Positions 59,279 to 64,000 of a DNA stretch of 64,000 nucleotides are shown one piece after another (the first letter of the stretch is position 1; the number at the start of each line of letters is the position of its first letter). The stretch comes from Enterobacteriaceae bacterium UBA7338 (GTDB taxonomy: Bacteria > Pseudomonadota > Gammaproteobacteria > Enterobacterales > Enterobacteriaceae), in NCBI GenBank assembly GCA_002480085.1, contig DKPJ01000001.1, positions 62,001-126,000 on the forward strand. Direction: 5' to 3'. The notes under the pieces are model-generated. The model did no database searches. It saw nothing but the letters and a program-made list of their open reading frames with translations, and had not been told where the DNA came from. Both the position numbers and the translations under genes were made by a program.

Positions 59279-61603
59279 CTACAGCACCCGAAAAAGCACC
59301 GTTGCGGTCTGTCCCACCCCATCCATCACTACCAGCTGATACTCCCCCCGCTTCTCCAGACGCAGGCTTAACGCGCGTCCATGGTTATCTAACGGCTCGC
59401 CGTTGATAAACCACCAGCGCTCCCCCTCCCCGCCCGTCGCCTGTAACGGCAGGGAGACGTACGCTTCGCCGGGGAGCCGCTTCACCACCGCTCCCTCCCT
59501 TACGCCAGTGAGCAGCAGCGGGGGCGGATACTCCTGCTGACGCGGCGGGCAGCTAACTGAAGGCGCAGGCAGGCGTGCGGCGCGGCGCTCGCTGGTGGGG
59601 AGCCACGGCTCCAGCGGCAGGGGCCACACCACCAGGGTCTGCTCATGGGCCTCCGGGCAGTCCGCCGCCACGCGCTGTCCCTGATTATTGAGCCAGACCG
59701 GGAAGCGGATCCCGCGGATCCCCTCCTGCTGGGGCAGTAAAAGCGTCGGCGGCTCGCTCTTGTCCAGCAGCCAGGTGGCGAGACGGCGGCGGCAGTTGCT
59801 ATCTCCGGCGGGCAGGCTCTGACCACCAGGCCAGCAGATGACGCCCCGGCTGACCGACTCTGGACGCGGATCGCGCGGCTGGCGGGCCACCTCCAGCGCC
59901 GAGTGGGCCTGTAGCATATTGTTGACCTGGTTCAGCAGCGGCACGGCGCTGGCGAAGCCAAACTGTCCGGCGACCGGGGTACCGTCGGGCCGCCCGGTCC
60001 AGATGCCAATCACGTAGCGGGCGTTGATGCCCACTGCCCACGCATCCCGGTAGCCGTAGCTGGTACCGGTTTTCAACGCCAGAGGAACAACCTGACCAAG
60101 ATCCGCATCGGGAAGCGGCTGCGCCTGAGAGGCGAGAATGCGACGGATAATCCATGCCGCCCCCGGCGACATTAGCGGTCGCTCCACCAGCGGATCGTTT
60201 GGCTGGAGGCGTAAAAAGCCAGCCTTGCCATGGCGGGCAAAGGCGCTGTAGGCCGCGGTGATGTCGGCCAGCGTCGCCCCTGCCCCGCCGAGGATCAGGG
60301 ACAGGTTCGGCTCTGCCCCGGCGGGCAGGATCAGCGGCAGTCCGGCGTTGCGCAGGCGGGCGGCAAAGCGCTTCGGGCCATAGGCCTCCAGCACCTGCAC
60401 GGCAGGCAGATTGAGCGAGCGGACCAGGGCCTCGCTCATGCTGACCGGACCGTGAAAGCCGCTGTCAAAGTTGCCGGGGCGGTAGTCTTCCGCCAGCCGC
60501 GGGACATCCTGCAGGAGCGATGCCGGGTGAATTAGCCCCTCGTCCATCGCCAGGCCATAGACGAAAGGCTTGAGCACCGATCCGGGGGATCGCACGGCGG
60601 TGACCATATCCACATGGCTGAAGCGGGTGTCGTCGTTGATATCCACGGAGCCAACCCAGCCGCGCACCTTCATGGTGGTGTGATCGACCACGATCATCGC
60701 CAGCGAGCTGCGCGGCGGCAGCTGCGGCTTAACGTTAAGGGCCAGCGCCTCCAGCTGCCGTTGCAGCGTGGCGTCGAGGGTAGTGACAATTTTGCTCTGC
60801 TTATCTTTGCCCGCTACCCGTCGGGCAAACAGCGGGGCCAGCTGCGGCATCTGCCGAGGGGCAAGCCAGACCGGCTCCTCGCGGGACTCTCGCACCTGCT
60901 GTGCCGACCAGACCTGCTGCGATGCCATGCGCTCCAGCACCTTATCCCGTGCCGCCTGCGCCCGCTCGGGCCAGCGATCCGGACGCAGGCGGCTCGGAGC
61001 CTGGGGCAGCACCGCCAGCAGCGCGGCCTCGGCATAGCTCAGCTGCGCCGGGGACTTGCCGAGGTAGGCCCAGCTGGCGGCCCCCACGCCCTGCAAGGTG
61101 CCGCCGAAGGGGGCGCGGTTGAGATAGAGAGTCAGAATTTCGCGCTTGGAGAGATGCCACTCCAGCTGGATAGCGCGCCACAGCTGGCGGATTTTGCCGC
61201 CGAAGGTGCGCGGATGGGGATCGAGCAGCCGGGCAACCTGCATGGTGAGGGTGCTACCGCCGGAGACCACTCTGGCCGAGCGCAGATCCTGCCAGGCGGC
61301 ACGGGCAATCGCCAGCGGGTTAACCCCTGGATGCGACCAAAACCAGCGATCCTCATACTGGATCAGCGCCTGCAGATAGCGCGGCGATACCTCTTCAATG
61401 GTCACCGGATAGCGCCAGATGCCATCGGCGTCAGCAAAGCGCCACAGCGGCGTACCGTCTTCGGCCACCACCACCCGCGCCGGATTAACCTCGGCGAGGG
61501 GCAGCGGCCAGATGCGGTCCGCAAGCAGCAGCGCAATAAGCAGAGCAGCCAGCACTCCCGGCAGCAGTAGCCACCGGGAGCGACCTGTACGACCACGCTT
61601 CAC
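59279..61603 (-). CDS. pbpC: Penicillin-binding protein 1C
   Basis: PbpC is a class A penicillin-binding protein of the inner membrane. The 774 residues begin with a basic tail and one membrane helix (WLLLPGVLAALLIALLLA, about residues 11-28). The glycosyltransferase 51 domain has EDRWFWSHPGVNPLAIARA with Glu84, and GGSTLTMQ near 115. The transpeptidase serine is Ser342 in SPGSVLKPF, and KTGTSYGYRDAW lies near 515. A C-terminal BiPBP domain ends the protein. The start is GTG, one base after the yfhM stop, so translation is coupled. In E. coli PbpC transpeptidase activity is poorly defined. Confidence 0.97.
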   Translation of the reverse strand: MKRGRTGRSRWLLLPGVLAALLIALLLADRIWPLPLAEVNPARVVVAEDGTPLWRFADADGIWRYPVTIEEVSPRYLQALIQYEDRWFWSHPGVNPLAIARAAWQDLRSARVVSGGSTLTMQVARLLDPHPRTFGGKIRQLWRAIQLEWHLSKREILTLYLNRAPFGGTLQGVGAASWAYLGKSPAQLSYAEAALLAVLPQAPSRLRPDRWPERAQAARDKVLERMASQQVWSAQQVRESREEPVWLAPRQMPQLAPLFARRVAGKDKQSKIVTTLDATLQRQLEALALNVKPQLPPRSSLAMIVVDHTTMKVRGWVGSVDINDDTRFSHVDMVTAVRSPGSVLKPFVYGLAMDEGLIHPASLLQDVPRLAEDYRPGNFDSGFHGPVSMSEALVRSLNLPAVQVLEAYGPKRFAARLRNAGLPLILPAGAEPNLSLILGGAGATLADITAAYSAFARHGKAGFLRLQPNDPLVERPLMSPGAAWIIRRILASQAQPLPDADLGQVVPLALKTGTSYGYRDAWAVGINARYVIGIWTGRPDGTPVAGQFGFASAVPLLNQVNNMLQAHSALEVARQPRDPRPESVSRGVICWPGGQSLPAGDSNCRRRLATWLLDKSEPPTLLLPQQEGIRGIRFPVWLNNQGQRVAADCPEAHEQTLVVWPLPLEPWLPTSERRAARLPAPSVSCPPRQQEYPPPLLLTGVREGAVVKRLPGEAYVSLPLQATGGEGERWWFINGEPLDNHGRALSLRLEKRGEYQLVVMDGVGQTATVLFRVL

Positions 61604-61604
61604 G

Positions 61605-64000
61605 CTATGGCCGAACGATCAGCGGGCCGCTTGCCGCGCCCGTTGCCCGCCACTGGGGCACGTACATCGACTCGACCTGCGGCATCGGTACCTGATAGCT
61701 TCCCGGCGTAACGGCGCGGGCCAGATAGACCAGCGTGACCGGCTGGCCTTCGTTTACCGCTACCGCCGCTACGAAACGATCGTCGCGGAACTCCATATGC
61801 TGAATATCCGCCTGCTGCATCTGGTTAAGCAGGTTCTGCACCTCGCTGGCGCTCTCCTGCAAACTGGCGCTGCTGCTGGCCAGGTTCTGGTTCTCCAGCT
61901 CCAGCCCGGCGGGTAGCAGATCGACCACCAGCGCATCCGGTACGTTCTGGCTGGCCTTCACCTCCAGCCAGACCAGCACCAGCTCACCGCTCTTCAGCTC
62001 TGAGAGCGATTTGCTCTTGCCGTCGGTGCCGAGGATCTGCCGTTCTATCTGCAATACGTTCGATGACGGTGCTGGCGCGTACTGCGCGTAGCCGCTGGTA
62101 TCGAGACGCAGCCAGAGCGGCGCGCTGCTGGTGTTGGTCACCTGCAGCGCCGCGAGGGTATCTGCCGTCAGCGGCAGCGTCCGGGCGCGATCGCCGCTGA
62201 GCGCTTCCCCTGCGAGCGAGGTCTGCGCCTGCCAGCTGCCCGGACTAGCCGCCAGGGTTCTGCCCGCGAGGAAGAGCGCGTTGCTCTCCTGGGTCGAGAG
62301 CCAGCGCTGACCGAACGCCTGCGCGGAGAGCGTGTGCAGCAGACGGCTTTGTTCGTTTGGCAGCAGGTTGTTCTCCTGTAACAGGGAGAGCATCAGGGCG
62401 TTATCCCGAATGGCGCTGCCGTAGTCTGCCAGCCAGCGGGTATCATCCTGACGCGGCGTTTTTAACCCCAGCGCCACAGCCCGATCGCCGCGCTCACCGT
62501 CGCCCATCAGCTTCAGGGCAATGCCCAGCTGCACCAGCGGTAACCCTGCTGCCGCCTGGTTATGGCGCTGCCAGATCTCACGCAGCGCCCCTAGCGGTGC
62601 TTTCTGCTGCTGGGCCAGCACCAGTCCGGCGTAGGCCTGCACGGCAAACTTACTTGCCTGGCCGTCGTCGCTGTAGCGGATCGCCATCATGCCCGGGTCC
62701 TGCAGGTAGCGCAGCAGGCGATTGTTGGCCTGAGTCAGCGCTTCGGCAGGAACGCTGTAGCCCTGCTGCCCGGCTCGTACCAGGAAGTCGGTAACGTAGG
62801 CGGTAAGCCAGTACTCCTCCGGCCCGCCCTTATCCCAGAGCGCAAACCCGCCGTCGTCGCGCTGCATCTGCAGCAGGCGGGAGATGCCCGTATCTACCGC
62901 GGCGCGGCGTTTCTCGTCGCTGTCACCGGCGATGCCCAGCGCCTTAAGCTGCGCGGCGTTGGTATAGAGTGACGGGAAGAGACCGCTGGCGGTCTGCTCC
63001 AGGCAGCCGTAAGGGTAGGCCTTCAGCTCGCGGATATAACGCGCCAGGTTCAGCGGCGGCTTCCCGCTTAGAAGCAGCTGCCCCTGCAGCGTGGCGGGAG
63101 CAAACCCTGCTACCAGATCGGCAGGTGCGATCCAGCTCTGGCCTGGGGCCAGCATCGTCCCGGCACTGACCGTCTGTGCAGGCCAGGCGGGACGCACGCC
63201 GATCTTCCACTGCTTGCGCTGTGGCGCAAAGGTCTCATTAGGCAGCGTCAGGCCGCTAATCTGGGCGCTGATTTCGCCATCGCCAAAGCCCTCTTTGGCA
63301 GCGATCGGTATGAAAATGGTGGTCCGCGCCTGAGGCGCAAGGCTCACCGGGGCGGGCTGCTGGCTTTGCAGATCCACCAGACCGCTGGCGGTGAGCGCGA
63401 CGTTCAGCGTCTGTGGAGCGTCGGTCAGGTTGGTGATATCCAGCGCCAGCCGGGTGCTGTCCCCGCTGGCAAGAAAGCGCGGCGTGTTCAGTTCGGCGAT
63501 CAGCGGCGCGGCAACCACAACCTTGCTTTCGGCGCTGCCGAACTCATCCTCGCTCCAGGCCTGGGCCATCACCCGCAGCTCGCCGTTGAAATCACCGATC
63601 GGCAGGGTCACAGTCCCTTCGCCGTGCTCATCCAGCGTCACCGGCTGCGCCTGCTGGGCGATGATGTTGACGTGGTTAACCGGCGGCTTCCCGCCCCGGT
63701 TCAGTTCGTCGCCGTCGCCGCCAAAGCGCAGCGTCGCCGCCCGGCCCTGGCCCTCAATCACCTGGCCGTAGATATCATAGATATCGGCCCCGTAGCGCTT
63801 CTGACCAAAGAAGGATTTCCACGGATCCGGCGTCACGTAGTCGGTAATATTGAGCACGCCGCTGTCTACTGCCGAGAGCAGCACGTTCACCTTTTTCGGC
63901 ATTTCGCCTGCGCTTACGCTGGCCTTGACCTTGACGGTCAGCGGCTGGTCAGGGCGCATCTTCTGCGGCCCGTCGAGGGTGACCGCCAGACGGCGGCTCT
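61605..64000 (-). CDS. yfhM: Bacterial alpha-2-macroglobulin YfhM, C-terminal part (partial)
   Basis: YfhM (ECAM) is a large periplasmic lipoprotein thought to trap proteases. Its C-terminal 798 residues are in the window; the frame stays open through base 64000, so the N-terminus with the lipobox lies outside. The thioester motif is intact, PYGCLEQT, with CLEQ encoded at 62994-63005. The macroglobulin MG and TED-type helical repeats surround it. It is followed by pbpC with one base between, the conserved pairing in which the inhibitor may protect cells while PbpC repairs the wall; that link is an inference from the literature. Confidence 0.95.
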   Translation of the reverse strand, partial: SRRLAVTLDGPQKMRPDQPLTVKVKASVSAGEMPKKVNVLLSAVDSGVLNITDYVTPDPWKSFFGQKRYGADIYDIYGQVIEGQGRAATLRFGGDGDELNRGGKPPVNHVNIIAQQAQPVTLDEHGEGTVTLPIGDFNGELRVMAQAWSEDEFGSAESKVVVAAPLIAELNTPRFLASGDSTRLALDITNLTDAPQTLNVALTASGLVDLQSQQPAPVSLAPQARTTIFIPIAAKEGFGDGEISAQISGLTLPNETFAPQRKQWKIGVRPAWPAQTVSAGTMLAPGQSWIAPADLVAGFAPATLQGQLLLSGKPPLNLARYIRELKAYPYGCLEQTASGLFPSLYTNAAQLKALGIAGDSDEKRRAAVDTGISRLLQMQRDDGGFALWDKGGPEEYWLTAYVTDFLVRAGQQGYSVPAEALTQANNRLLRYLQDPGMMAIRYSDDGQASKFAVQAYAGLVLAQQQKAPLGALREIWQRHNQAAAGLPLVQLGIALKLMGDGERGDRAVALGLKTPRQDDTRWLADYGSAIRDNALMLSLLQENNLLPNEQSRLLHTLSAQAFGQRWLSTQESNALFLAGRTLAASPGSWQAQTSLAGEALSGDRARTLPLTADTLAALQVTNTSSAPLWLRLDTSGYAQYAPAPSSNVLQIERQILGTDGKSKSLSELKSGELVLVWLEVKASQNVPDALVVDLLPAGLELENQNLASSSASLQESASEVQNLLNQMQQADIQHMEFRDDRFVAAVAVNEGQPVTLVYLARAVTPGSYQVPMPQVESMYVPQWRATGAASGPLIVRP

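Overview
This window is chromosomal DNA of a gamma-proteobacterium of the family Enterobacteriaceae. Nearly every gene is a close relative of an Escherichia coli K-12 gene, and the order follows the E. coli amiA-to-yfhM stretch. The genus cannot be fixed by eye. The absence of eut genes between hemF and maeB, and of narQ between aegA and acrD, suggests an Enterobacter/Leclercia/Kluyvera-like lineage rather than Escherichia or Klebsiella. No rRNA, tRNA, CRISPR array, insertion sequence or prophage was seen.

Layout. 0-8 kb: end of amiA, hemF, maeB, then talA-tktB (non-oxidative pentose phosphate pathway), ypfG. 7.7-14 kb: nudK, aegA, acrD (drug efflux) and the 19-residue gene ypfM. 14-24 kb: yffB-dapE-ypfN, ypfH-tmcA-ypfJ, purC, bamC-dapA, gcvR-bcp. 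24-30 kb: perM, bepA, yfgD, hda, uraA-upp. 30-38 kb: purM-purN, ppk-ppx, yfgF, yfgG. 38-45 kb: an AT-rich acyltransferase gene, guaBA, xseA. 44.7-50 kb: yfgJ plus accessory genes (an MFS carrier, two tandem paralogous membrane-anchored proteins, a POT peptide transporter, and a Panacea-domain gene with a small partner). 50-64 kb: der, bamB-yfgM-hisS, ispG-rodZ, rlmN, ndk, pbpC-yfhM (yfhM is cut by the window edge).

How the genes fit together. Purine synthesis genes (purC, purMN, guaBA) each carry a PurR-type operator. Pyrimidine salvage (upp-uraA) carries the T-tract start region known for UTP-sensitive initiation. Envelope assembly is well represented: bamB, bamC, bepA, yfgM, rodZ, pbpC, yfhM. 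Lysine/meso-diaminopimelate synthesis has dapA and dapE. Polyphosphate is made and degraded by ppk-ppx. Five REP-like or REP-sized GC hairpins lie just after stop codons. Three starts depend on non-ATG codons fixed by family length: CTG for hda, TTG for gcvR, GTG for purM.

The parts that look least described are the accessory block between yfgJ and der, the acyltransferase insertion before guaA, and a few orphan palindromes in noncoding DNA. I did not find a clearly new multi-gene system. The best candidates are the Panacea pair (48981-49879) and the tandem paralogues (46218-47026).
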